Shown: piece after piece, positions 25,122 to 34,600 of the stretch
Position numbering within the stretch: the stretch's first letter is position 1
Layout of the letters: each line of letters opens with the position of its first letter
DNA from: HGM04593 sp045636545
GTDB lineage: Bacteria; Bacteroidota; Bacteroidia; Bacteroidales; Bacteroidaceae
NCBI GenBank assembly: GCA_045636545.1
Contig: JAZTXR010000050.1
Span: forward strand, 1-64,000
Direction of reading: 5' to 3'
DNA length: 64,000 nt
Translations under genes and position numbers: made by a program
Notes under the pieces: model-generated
Told to the model about the DNA's origin: nothing
Databases searched by the model: none
The model's input: only the letters and a program-made list of their open reading frames with translations

Positions 25122-26390
25122 TCACCCTTCCACTACCGAAAAGCCAAGTGCTTCAACGGCTTTTACAACATCATCTTTACTTGGGTTGCCGTGAACGATG
25201 GTGCGGCCGCTTGCAAGGTCTATCTCCACACTCTCAACACCGGTAACCTTTTGGATTGCAGCCTCTACATTGCTCTTGCAATGGTTGCAGTTCATTCCTT
25301 TTACCACAAAGCTCAACAGCGCGGTGCTGTAATACCCCCTCCGCTCCGCTCGTCCCCCTAAGGCAGGGGGACAATTCAATTTGCGACAAACATATTGTTG
25401 AATGAACGCATTTACCAACAAAAGAGCAAGCACTATGCTGCACACAACATTAAAATAAGATACCCCGCTGCAACTGTGGCAGCTATGGATGTGTGCGAGC
25501 GGCATTGTGAACCACTCGCGAGGCAACAGATAGTCAATACCCAAACCAAAAAGGATTGCACAACCGATAATAGAAAACAAATAGGTAATAAGACTCTTGC
25601 GCCCCATTACCTTGCCTATTACAAGCAGCGATGCCACATTGACAGCCGGGCCGGCCATCAACAGCACAAGCGCTGTGCCGGGTGACAGTCCTTTGAGCAT
25701 AAGAGCAACGGCAATGGGGATGCTGCCTGTCGCGCAAAGATACATAGGAATGGCAAAGAGCAATACCATGAGCATACTTGCAAGCGGTCTGCCGGCAAAT
25801 AGCGAAAAGAAGGAATCGGGGACAAGAACGGTTATCACCCCCGCAACAACAAGCCCCATCACAAGCCAACGGCCAATATCCTGCATCATCTCAATATATG
25901 CATAGCGTGCCGCACTCTTTATTTTTTGCGTGAATGTAACTTTTTCTTCATTTGCGCAACAGTTTTGCGCCACTCCATCCGCAGCCATCGAGGCACTACT
26001 TTTATCCACATAATTCGCCAATGTTCCGCCAAAGAACGCCGTTACAAGCGCCGCAAACGGGCGCAACAGGGCGAAGGGCAAGCCCATGAGCGAATAGGTT
26101 GCAATGATGGAGTCCACCCCTGTCTGCGGTGTGGCTATGAGGAAAGATATTGTAGCGCCTTTTGATGCACCCTCCTTGCGCAACGACATAGCCGTGGGAA
26201 TCACTCCGCACGAACAAAGCGGCAGCGGAATACCCAGAATGGCGGCACCCAGCACTGAACGGAAATTGCTTCCGCTCAAATAACGGCTATAAATTGCCCT
26301 TGGAACAAATGCGTGCATCAACCCCGCCAAGGTAAAGCCCAGCAGCAGATAGGGCGACATGCTGTTTACAAGTTCAAGAATCTCTTTCAT
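25122..26390 (-). CDS. Permease (SO_0444/DUF318-type metal efflux) with C-terminal HMA domain
   Basis: This 422-residue inner-membrane protein has about eight to ten transmembrane segments. It contains the paired repeats of the permease family, with conserved GIPLPLCSCGVIPTA in the first half and LCATGSIPIAVALMLKG in the second. The C-terminal about 70 residues form a heavy-metal-associated domain with the MNCNHCKSN (CxxC) copper or zinc site. I infer that it exports Cu or Zn. Between the last helix and the HMA domain lies NCPPALGGRAERRGYY. This linker is encoded by an intergenic-type palindromic repeat (25332-25375, copy B) inserted in frame. No similar linker would be expected from the family. 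Confidence 0.88.
   Translation of the reverse strand: MKEILELVNSMSPYLLLGFTLAGLMHAFVPRAIYSRYLSGSNFRSVLGAAILGIPLPLCSCGVIPTAMSLRKEGASKGATISFLIATPQTGVDSIIATYSLMGLPFALLRPFAALVTAFFGGTLANYVDKSSASMAADGVAQNCCANEEKVTFTQKIKSAARYAYIEMMQDIGRWLVMGLVVAGVITVLVPDSFFSLFAGRPLASMLMVLLFAIPMYLCATGSIPIAVALMLKGLSPGTALVLLMAGPAVNVASLLVIGKVMGRKSLITYLFSIIGCAILFGLGIDYLLPREWFTMPLAHIHSCHSCSGVSYFNVVCSIVLALLLVNAFIQQYVCRKLNCPPALGGRAERRGYYSTALLSFVVKGMNCNHCKSNVEAAIQKVTGVESVEIDLASGRTIVHGNPSKDDVVKAVEALGFSVVEG
25332..25375. repeat. 44-bp palindromic repeat, copy B, inside the permease gene
   Basis: The reverse complement of this segment matches copy A (22518-22561) at 41 of 44 bases, including the whole GTCCCCCT/AGGGGGAC stem. 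It lies wholly inside the permease coding region and preserves the reading frame. It encodes the linker between the transmembrane part and the HMA domain. Confidence 0.85.
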
Positions 26391-26461
26391 TTTTTACAAA
26401 ACAGTTTGTCATACGTGAGTACACACGGGATACTTCGCTATGCTCGGCATGAACATATCCG

Positions 26462-29098
26462 TTACTCGCCAAGCTGCTTTATTACCTTCACCAGCTGCTC
26501 GCCAAGGTTTATTGAATATCCCTGTGACACAAAGACAACGCGGTTGAAGGTGTCGGCCACAAGAATCAACGGACGGTTGGGGTTCTGCAGCTTCATATTG
26601 ACAACAATCTCGTTGTAGATTTTATCATTGATATCGGTACCCCACACTACAGTAGAGGGCAAATTGGGGAAATCATTGACAAAACGGCCGGCCTCGTCCT
26701 TGTCGCGGAACAGCAGCACCATCTTCTGCCCCCACTTTTCGAAATCTTCCTTATATGGCATTACATCGCGCAAAAAGTGGTTTGTAGGCTCACTGCCGGG
26801 TGCAACAACAGCAATGATGTAGTAACCGCGGCCGGTTGATGAGAGCAACGAGCGTTCGCGTTGCTCGGCAAGGTCATAGAAAAGGTTCTCGCTATTGAAA
26901 TCGCCAATCACCTGCAGCTGTTCACTGCTCTCGCGCTGCACGTATGCAATGTTGCACTCCTTGCCGGCCTCGACATTGAAGAACGTGAGGTGTGCAAGCA
27001 CGCTGCCGTCGGCCATTCGTGTGCCGGTCATCATAAAGTAGTCGCCGGCATCGAGCGCCTCACCATCCTTGAGCAGACTCTCCCACGTAATACCCTCCTC
27101 GGGGTAACCGAGCAGCTGCAGACGGCCGTCGACAATCTTCGAGATTGAGAAGTGCGAGTAGTAACGCGGGTTATCAATGAAACGTGTGGGGGTGTACGAT
27201 GCCTTCACGGTGCCCTGCGGAGCGGTTCTTGCCCCAGTGGCGGCAACGTCAAAAGCAACATCGACCCACTTGTTGTTCTCCATATACTGTGTCTTGCCCG
27301 TCACCTCGTCAATGCGTGCAGGGATGCCCATTGCACGGGCTACCGACACAAAGAAGATGTCGCGTGAATGAGGATCGGCAACGCGCATCTCCCACACGCC
27401 GCGCGGCGACATGCAGAGCGAGAGCGGGTTCCACGCTGCATCGGCTTTTATATTCTCGCGGCACCACTTTACCCAACGCTGCGGGTCGCCGGCAAAATGC
27501 TTTCTCTCGGCCTCGTTGAAACAGCCTTTGAAGAACTCCTTATAGGGGGTAATCATCTCGTTGCTTACACGCGGGTTGAGTATGTAGTTGCGGTAGACAC
27601 TGTCATAGCTGCCGTTGCGCGCCGTGTGCTTCAGATGGTCGCGCAGCACCGGCAGGCTCACGTCGCGCAAATCCTTGTCCGAGATGCTCAACAGAAGGTA
27701 GTAGGCAAGTTCCAGTTGCTCACGTGGTGTCTCTGACAGGAATTTCCTTATTGTGACGTGGTTGCCGCGTGACTTGAGCAGCAGTTCGGCAACAACCTTT
27801 TCGTGGCCATCGCAGTACTCCAGCTTGCGGGCAAACGCCAAAGCCTCATCGGCTGTCATGAATGTTGCCACGTAGGCATTGCGCAAGGAGTCCTCATGGG
27901 CAAAGCGGCGCACATTCTCGGCAGCCTGCGCCTCGCTCACGAAAGGCACTGTATTGCGCTCACGCGGGGGGACGATTTCCATCTCCAGTGTTGCATTGTA
28001 ACCCGGTGCCTTGTCTACAACAAGCTTCACATCATTCTCCTTGCCTGCAGTGAACTTCACAAAACCGAACTTGCCTCCGGCCGAAGCCCAGGCGACCATA
28101 TCGCCATAGCCCGTTGTGATTGATGTGCAGCCATTGTCATCGGTCTCCTTCTCTGCGGCAGTGAAGAACTCGGCATAGTTGAATATCTTGAACTCCACTC
28201 TCGCCTTCAACGGTGTGCCGTTCTCATCGACAACGTTTATCCGGGTTGTAACGACAGGAGCATAGTTGGCAGTGACGTTTATCTCGGTGTAACAGGGTGT
28301 CACGCTCAACACCTCCTCGGGGCCATCATAGCTGCCGAACACATTTGTGTGCATGAGCATACCGCGCGAAGCGGGGGCATTGAACCATGCGAGGTCGAGC
28401 ACAGGCTCGGGCTCACAGGCACCAAGGAAGTGCCACTCGCCATCGACCCATGCCTCTACCCAAGCGTGGTTGTTGTCGGTGTGCGCCCAACGGGGGGTAT
28501 ATACCTGACGGGCGGGAATACCCACAGCACGCAAGGCGGCGACAGTGAATGTAGATTCCTCGCCACAACGGCCGTATGCAGTGCGGACGGTTGCCAAAGG
28601 CGAGCTGGTACGTATGTCGCTCGGGGTGTATGTCACCTTTTCGTGGCACCAGTGGTTGACTTCGAGCACCGCCTCGCGCATCGTGAGGTCCTGCACACGC
28701 TCCCGAAGTTCCTTGTAAAAGACCGCACGGCTGCCGTCAAGGTTCTCGTTGTTCACCCTGACGGGCAAGACAAAATGCAGGAACTCCCTCACCGGGACAC
28801 TGCTGCCCCAAGGCATCTCCTCACGTGCCTCAAGGGCATAGTCCACGTTCTCGAGATGGAAATCGGCACTGTAATCGGCAATATCGGGCAACGGCATATA
28901 GGCATAGAGGAACTGCATGGCCTGCAACCTTTCACCCGAAAGGGTAGCGAACACATCGAAATAACCATTATCGGTCACAACCTTGCGGCGTGCCTCGAAA
29001 TCACGCGCAAACTTGCCGCTCCTGTCAAAATTCTCACGGGCCATCAACGGCATCAAAGAAAGCATTGCTGCTGAAAGTAAAACTATATATCTTTTCAT
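26462..29098 (-). CDS. Secreted transglutaminase-like (papain-fold) protein
   Basis: Starting at 29098 (MKRYIVLLSAAMLSLM) gives 878 residues with a signal peptide; the in-frame 29134 start adds 12 non-signal residues. A transglutaminase-core domain lies in residues about 165-240: the nucleophile Cys in GRCGEESTF, the His in DNNHAWVEAW, and a following acidic residue near FLGACEPEP. A second, partial repeat of similar layout (KWCRENIKADAAWNPLSLCMSPRGVWEMR) appears near residue 560. Such Bacteroidales proteins are exported proteases or peptidases of unknown substrate. The C-terminal part (EKWGQKMVLLFRDKDEAGRF...) looks thioredoxin-like but has no CxxC. Convergent or divergent partners are unrelated, so function remains open. 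Confidence 0.8.
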   Translation of the reverse strand: MKRYIVLLSAAMLSLMPLMARENFDRSGKFARDFEARRKVVTDNGYFDVFATLSGERLQAMQFLYAYMPLPDIADYSADFHLENVDYALEAREEMPWGSSVPVREFLHFVLPVRVNNENLDGSRAVFYKELRERVQDLTMREAVLEVNHWCHEKVTYTPSDIRTSSPLATVRTAYGRCGEESTFTVAALRAVGIPARQVYTPRWAHTDNNHAWVEAWVDGEWHFLGACEPEPVLDLAWFNAPASRGMLMHTNVFGSYDGPEEVLSVTPCYTEINVTANYAPVVTTRINVVDENGTPLKARVEFKIFNYAEFFTAAEKETDDNGCTSITTGYGDMVAWASAGGKFGFVKFTAGKENDVKLVVDKAPGYNATLEMEIVPPRERNTVPFVSEAQAAENVRRFAHEDSLRNAYVATFMTADEALAFARKLEYCDGHEKVVAELLLKSRGNHVTIRKFLSETPREQLELAYYLLLSISDKDLRDVSLPVLRDHLKHTARNGSYDSVYRNYILNPRVSNEMITPYKEFFKGCFNEAERKHFAGDPQRWVKWCRENIKADAAWNPLSLCMSPRGVWEMRVADPHSRDIFFVSVARAMGIPARIDEVTGKTQYMENNKWVDVAFDVAATGARTAPQGTVKASYTPTRFIDNPRYYSHFSISKIVDGRLQLLGYPEEGITWESLLKDGEALDAGDYFMMTGTRMADGSVLAHLTFFNVEAGKECNIAYVQRESSEQLQVIGDFNSENLFYDLAEQRERSLLSSTGRGYYIIAVVAPGSEPTNHFLRDVMPYKEDFEKWGQKMVLLFRDKDEAGRFVNDFPNLPSTVVWGTDINDKIYNEIVVNMKLQNPNRPLILVADTFNRVVFVSQGYSINLGEQLVKVIKQLGE

Positions 29099-29222
29099 GG
29101 TAAAATATTTTCTATGGTGTAAATATAGTAACATTTAGCCGAAAAAAAGGCAGAAAGCGGGAAATATTGGGCAAGTGATTCACTTTTTGCAGCCAACAGC
29201 ACCATCAATCAATGTTTTTTTA

Positions 29223-29230
29223 TACTTTTG
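29223..29230 (+). promoter_or_regulatory. Predicted -7 box of the ABC exporter gene
   Basis: TACTTTTG at 29223-29230 matches TAnnTTTG. It overlaps the TTG that would be the earliest in-frame start (29228), which argues that translation begins downstream at the GTG at 29267. A -33 box is not clear. Confidence 0.45.
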
Positions 29231-29266
29231 TATAGTCAATGCCTATGCACAAAAGAACATACAGAC

Positions 29267-30922
29267 GTGAGTGAAAACAGAAAAAACATACCGATAAGAA
29301 GGCTGGTCCAATGGCTGTGGTGCAACTCAAGGGGGGTACGCGGGCAGGCAGCCACAAACACCGGCATAGGCCTGCTCGATGTGGTGTGCCAGCTGTTGTG
29401 GGTACTTGCCTGCAAACATGCCATTGACATCGCAACCGGAATAAAGGAAGGGTCGCTTGCGACTACCGGCATTGTCATAGCGGCGCTGATGCTCGTGCAG
29501 ATTACATCGCGCGCCGTGAGCCGATGGATACACGCCGTCACCGGCAACAAGGTGCGCAACAGGATGCGCCGCGACGTCTTTGCACGCCTGCTCCGCTGTG
29601 ACTGGCTGCACCTGCAGAAGCACCACACAGGCGACCTCATCAACAGGCTCGAGGGCGATGTGTCGGGCATCACCACACTGATGACAGAGGTGATACCGGC
29701 GGCCATTGTTGCAGGCACGCAGCTGCTTGCATCGTTCGCGCTGCTGTTCACCATGAGCCCGCTGCTTGCCGTTGCAATTTTCATAACACTGCCCATCTGC
29801 CTGGCTGTGAGTCGCGTGTATGTGAAGAAGATGCGCAGGCTGAACCGCGACGTGCGCGACAGCGACAGCCGCATACAGTCGGTGCTCCAGGAGAGCCTGC
29901 AGCACAAGGAACTGATAAAGTCATTGGAGCAGAACGACTCGACCGAACAGCAGCTCTCCGATTTGCAGAACCGCCTGCAGAACCAGATTGCAAGCCGCAC
30001 GAAATTCTCGCTTGGCGCATACTCACTAATCCAGCTTGGCTTTGCCACAGGATATGTGATTGCTTTCATGTGGGGAGTGGACAGCCTCGCAAGCGGCCTG
30101 ATAACATACGGAACCATGGCGGCATACCTGCAGCTTGTCGGCCTGATACAGCGCCCTACAATGGATTTGAGCCGTTACATCCCGGGCATAGTGTCGTCAT
30201 TGACAGCTGCCGAACGCCTTTATGAGCTTGAGGACATTCCCATTGAACAGCAAGGCAATGCCGTGATGCTGAAAGAGACAGCCGGCGTGCGGTTCAGGAA
30301 CGTGACATTCCGCTACGACGAGGGCAAGCGATTCATCCTCAAGGATTTCAATTTTGATTTCCCGCCCAACAGCAGCACTGCCATAGTGGGCGAGACCGGA
30401 GCTGGAAAGACAACGCTCATCAGGTTGCTGATTGCACTCATCAACCCGTTGGAGGGCGACATAGAGCTGTACAACAACACCGAGCACCACGCATCGTCCA
30501 CCCTCACCCGCCGCAATTTCGTGTACATTCCGCAGGGCAACAGCCTTGTAAGCGGCACAATCAGGGAGAACCTGCTTATGGGCAACCCAAATGCCACCGA
30601 CGAAGAGATAAAGGAAGCACTGCGCATTGCCTGTGCCGAGTATGTATACGAACTGCCCGATGGCATAGACAGCCCCATTACGGAACGTGGTGGTGGCTTG
30701 AGCGAGGGACAGGCGCAACGCATTGCCGTGGCAAGGTCCATTCTACGCCCGGGCAGCATCCTCATTCTCGACGAGGTGACATCCGCACTCGACGAGGCCA
30801 CCGAACAGGAGATGCTAAGGCGCCTGACACAGAGCCAGATTGGAAAGACACTCATATTCGTCACCCATAGGCCGGCGGTAATCGACTACTGCACCCAGGT
30901 ACTGAGGATTGAGAAACCATAA
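29267..30922 (+). CDS. ABC exporter, fused membrane and ATPase domains
   Basis: I choose the GTG at 29267 (VSENRKNIPIRRLVQW) because the upstream TTG lies in a promoter match; this gives 551 residues. The first about 310 residues hold six transmembrane helices of the type-IV exporter fold. The nucleotide-binding domain follows, with Walker A GETGAGKTT (residues about 375-383), signature LSEGQAQRIAVARS (LSEGQ instead of LSGGQ), Walker B ILILDEVTSALDE and the H-loop THRP. It functions as a homodimer or heterodimer pumping lipids, drugs or peptides. No neighbour indicates the substrate. A clear terminator follows, so it is transcribed alone. Confidence 0.93.
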   Translation: MSENRKNIPIRRLVQWLWCNSRGVRGQAATNTGIGLLDVVCQLLWVLACKHAIDIATGIKEGSLATTGIVIAALMLVQITSRAVSRWIHAVTGNKVRNRMRRDVFARLLRCDWLHLQKHHTGDLINRLEGDVSGITTLMTEVIPAAIVAGTQLLASFALLFTMSPLLAVAIFITLPICLAVSRVYVKKMRRLNRDVRDSDSRIQSVLQESLQHKELIKSLEQNDSTEQQLSDLQNRLQNQIASRTKFSLGAYSLIQLGFATGYVIAFMWGVDSLASGLITYGTMAAYLQLVGLIQRPTMDLSRYIPGIVSSLTAAERLYELEDIPIEQQGNAVMLKETAGVRFRNVTFRYDEGKRFILKDFNFDFPPNSSTAIVGETGAGKTTLIRLLIALINPLEGDIELYNNTEHHASSTLTRRNFVYIPQGNSLVSGTIRENLLMGNPNATDEEIKEALRIACAEYVYELPDGIDSPITERGGGLSEGQAQRIAVARSILRPGSILILDEVTSALDEATEQEMLRRLTQSQIGKTLIFVTHRPAVIDYCTQVLRIEKP

Positions 30923-30929
30923 GACCAAC

Positions 30930-30962
30930 GCAAAGAACACCCAAGCACACGGGTGTTTTTGC
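30930..30962 (+). terminator. Intrinsic terminator of the ABC exporter gene
   Basis: AACACCC (30936-30942) and GGGTGTT (30951-30957) form the stem, extended by GCAAA/TTTGC-type flanks. A run of five T follows before GCATTTTAT. Confidence 0.85.
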
Positions 30963-31032
30963 ATTTTATATTCAAGAAGGCAATAAATGTGTTTTTTTGC
31001 CGTTAAAGAAAAGATAAAATATTACAAATACC

Positions 31033-31626
31033 ATGATTGAATACTTGAAAGGGGAACTTGCCGAACTGACACCTACCACAGCCATCATTGAGTGCTGCGG
31101 CGTGGGATACGAGACAAGCATAACCCTGAACACATACAGTGCATTGCAGGACAAGAAAAACGTAAAGGTGTATATCTACGAAGTCATACGCGAGGATACA
31201 CACCAGCTTTTCGGGTTCAGCCACAAGGAGGAACGCGAGCTGTTCCTGCTGCTAATCTCGGTATCGGGCATCGGCGGCAACACCGCACGCACCATTCTGT
31301 CGGCATTCACCGTCAACGAACTGTGCGAGGCCATATTCACAGGCAACGAGGCGGCCATAAAGAGCGTAAAGGGTATTGGTCTGAAGACAGCACAGCGCAT
31401 AATAATTGACCTGAAGGACAAGATAAAGGGCATTGGAAGCAGCGTGCAGAGCACTGCCACAGCTACCCTGCTGCCCGACAACGATGTCATCGACGGCGCA
31501 GTGTCGGCGCTCATCATGCTCGGTTTCCCCGCCGCAGCTACAAACAAGGTGGTGCAGGCTATTGTGAAAAGCGAACCCGCAGCCACTGTGGAGCAGGTAA
31601 TAAAACTGGCATTGAAACAGCTGTAA
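31033..31626 (+). CDS. ruvA: Holliday junction branch-migration protein RuvA
   Basis: This 197-residue DNA-binding subunit holds Holliday junctions for the RuvB motor. It has the OB-fold N-terminal domain (MIEYLKGELAELTPTTAIIE, then GVGYET), two helix-hairpin-helix motifs (VSGIGGNTARTIL and VKGIGLKTAQRII) and the small C-terminal RuvB-contacting domain (VIDGAVSALIMLGF). The length matches the family (about 200). It is followed 6 bases later by sprA on the same strand. I recall the same ruvA-sprA neighbourhood in other Bacteroidetes (for example near sov in Porphyromonas), so the pairing seems conserved. A terminator lies before it. Confidence 0.98.
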   Translation: MIEYLKGELAELTPTTAIIECCGVGYETSITLNTYSALQDKKNVKVYIYEVIREDTHQLFGFSHKEERELFLLLISVSGIGGNTARTILSAFTVNELCEAIFTGNEAAIKSVKGIGLKTAQRIIIDLKDKIKGIGSSVQSTATATLLPDNDVIDGAVSALIMLGFPAAATNKVVQAIVKSEPAATVEQVIKLALKQL

Positions 31627-31632
31627 ACAGTT

Positions 31633-34600
31633 ATGGGCAAGCGCACGCTACTACTATTCACCCTCATTCTCGCGACAATGACAATTCTCGCGCAGGGTGG
31701 CGTGCGCAGTGACTCCATACGCAAATCATTAAGAGAGAGGAACAGGGCAAAGGCAGAGAACAGCGCCGCACAGGACACCGTGCAGGCGCGTTTCCCCGTA
31801 GCCGAGACCACACCGAACAGTTTGGGCGACATACAGCAGCGCCCACTCGACCTGAAAGCACCCGAGAACATAGTCACCGACACTGTCTACAACGAGGATG
31901 ACGGCACATTCCTGTTGAGCACAAGGCTTGGAAAGGGCAGTATGCTCACAGCCCCCATCCTGCTCACACCCGAGGAGTATGCAAAGTGGAAGGAGCGCAA
32001 TGCAATGGGCAGCTTCTTCAGGAAAAAGAACTACGAGGCGTGGGAGAACAGCCAGAAGAAGAACAAGTTCGACTTCACAGACATGCACTTTGACCTGGGA
32101 CCCGCCGAGAAGATTTTCGGCCCCGGCGGCGTACGCGTGAAGACACAGGGAAATGCCGAGCTGAAGATTGGCTACTCGATACAGAGCATAGACAACCCCG
32201 CACTCCCCTCACGAAGCAGAAGGACAAACAGCTTCGACTTTGACGAGAAGATAAACCTGAGTGTGCGAGGCAGTGTGGGCGACAAGATGAACATGGACTT
32301 CAACTACAACACCGAGGCTACATTCAGCTACGATGCCAAGAAGATAAACCTGAAGTACGACGGCAAGGAGGATGAAATAATTAAACTTGTAGAGGCCGGC
32401 AACGTGTCGTTCCCCACAAACTCAAGCCTCATCAAGGGTGCATCGTCACTCTTTGGTATAAGGACCGACCTGCAGTTCGGCAAGCTGCTGCTGCAGACCG
32501 TCATTTCGCAAAAGACCTCGAACAGCACCGTCGTGAACTCAAAGGGTGGCACACAGCTCACCACATTCGAGATTGAGATAACGAACTACGACGAGAACAA
32601 GCACTTCTTCCTTGCGCACTATTTCCGCGACAACTATGACCGTTCAATGTCGCAGCTGCCCACCGTGCTCTCGGGCATAGACATCAGCCGCATCGAGGTG
32701 TGGGTGACCAACAAGACCAGCGACTACAACAACCCGCGTAACATTGTGGCCTTCACCGACATTGCCGAGAACCGCCACATCAGCAACCCCTTGTGGAGCG
32801 CCACAAGCAACAACGCCATCCCTCACAATAACGCCAATGACCTCTATGCACAGATGAACACCACATACTCGGGCATACGAGACATTGACCAGGCGAACAA
32901 CATACTTGGCGAGATTGATGGCATTAACGGAGGTTCGGACTATGAGAAGCTGTCGAATGCAAGGCTGCTCTCGTCATCGGAGTACACCCTCAACAGGGCG
33001 CTCGGCTACATCTCGCTGAAGACCCCTTTGAGAGCCGACGAGGTGCTTGCCGTGGCATACGAGTACACATACGGCGGACAGACGTTCCAGGTCGGTGAGT
33101 TCTCGAGCGACGTGAAAGAATCAAAGAGCACCATCTATCTGAAGCTCATCAAACCCAACGCCTGCTCACCAAAGAACGGTTGCTGGGACCTGATGATGAA
33201 GAACGTCTACTCACTGGGCACACGCAACCTGCAGAGCACCGACTTCAGACTCGATGTCTACTATGCAAGCGACAGTTTGGGCACAAACATCACATACCTG
33301 CCCGAAGCGGGTATGAAGGGCAAGCCGCTGCTGCAGGTTCTGGGGCTCGACAGGCTCGACAGCAACAACAGCAAGGAGAACCCCAACGGAGTGTTCGACT
33401 ACATACAGGGATACACGGTGGATGCGACATCGGGACGTGTCTTCTTCCCGTCGGTGGAGCCGTTCGGCAGCTACCTCGAGAACAGGATTGAGGATAGCGA
33501 CATTGCAGAAAAGTATGTTTTCCACGAGCTGTATGACTCGACAAAGACCATAGCCAAGCAGATTGCCGAGAAGGACAAGTTCTACCTCATTGGCGAGTAC
33601 ACCGGCAGCGCGGCAAACGTGATACAGACCGGTTCGACGAATATCCCCCGCGGTTCGGTGGTGGTGACGGCCGGCGGCGTGACACTTGTGGAGAACAGCG
33701 ACTACCAGGTCGACTACTCATCGGGAACGGTGACGATACTGAACCAAAACATCATAGATGCGGGCACGGACGTGCAGGTGTCGCTCGAGAGCAACACCCT
33801 GTTCAACATGCAACGCAAGACGGTACTTGGACTAAACTGGAAATATGATTTCTCGGACGATTTCAAGTTTGGCGGTACGCTCATGTCGCTCTCCGAGAAA
33901 CCGCTGACCACAAAGGTCGATATGGGTTCGGAGCCACTCAACAACTTCCTGTGGGGTTTCAACCTGTCGTGGAAGAAGCAGAGCCAGTGGCTGACGAACA
34001 TCATTGACCTGCTGCCGCTCATAAGCTGCACCGAACCCTCATCGATAAGCCTCTCGGCCGAATTTGCAAGGCTCGAGGCCGGCACATCGAAGGAGGTACA
34101 GAGCGAAGCATCGTACATCGATGACTTCGAGAACACCGAGAACGGAGTGGACATCTCCTCACCATCACAGTGGCTGCTTGCCTCACTGCCACATGGTATG
34201 CAATACAGCAACCTCTCCAACGACATACGCACAGGCTACAACCGCGCACGCATCAGCTGGTACGTCATCGACCCGCTGTTCACACGCCGCAGCTCATCGC
34301 TGACACCGGCGCACATCAAGAGCGACGTGGAGCAGCTCTCGAACCACTATGTCCGCGAGGTCTATGAGCGCGAGCTCTATCCCAACAAGGAGTCGACATA
34401 CGGCGAGTCCTCTACCCTGTCACTGCTCAACGTCACATACTACCCCGATGAGCGAGGCCCGTACAACCTTGACACGGATGTAGACTTTGAGGGCAGACTC
34501 AACGACCCTGCAAAGCGCTGGGGTGGTATAACGCGACAGCTCACCACCACCGACTTCGAGAGCGCCAACATCCAGTACATTGAGTTCTGGTTGCTCGACC

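Noticed and set aside
29228..29266. TTG start for the ABC exporter
   Set aside because: It overlaps the predicted -7 box, and a GTG start at 29267 gives a normal exporter N-terminus.
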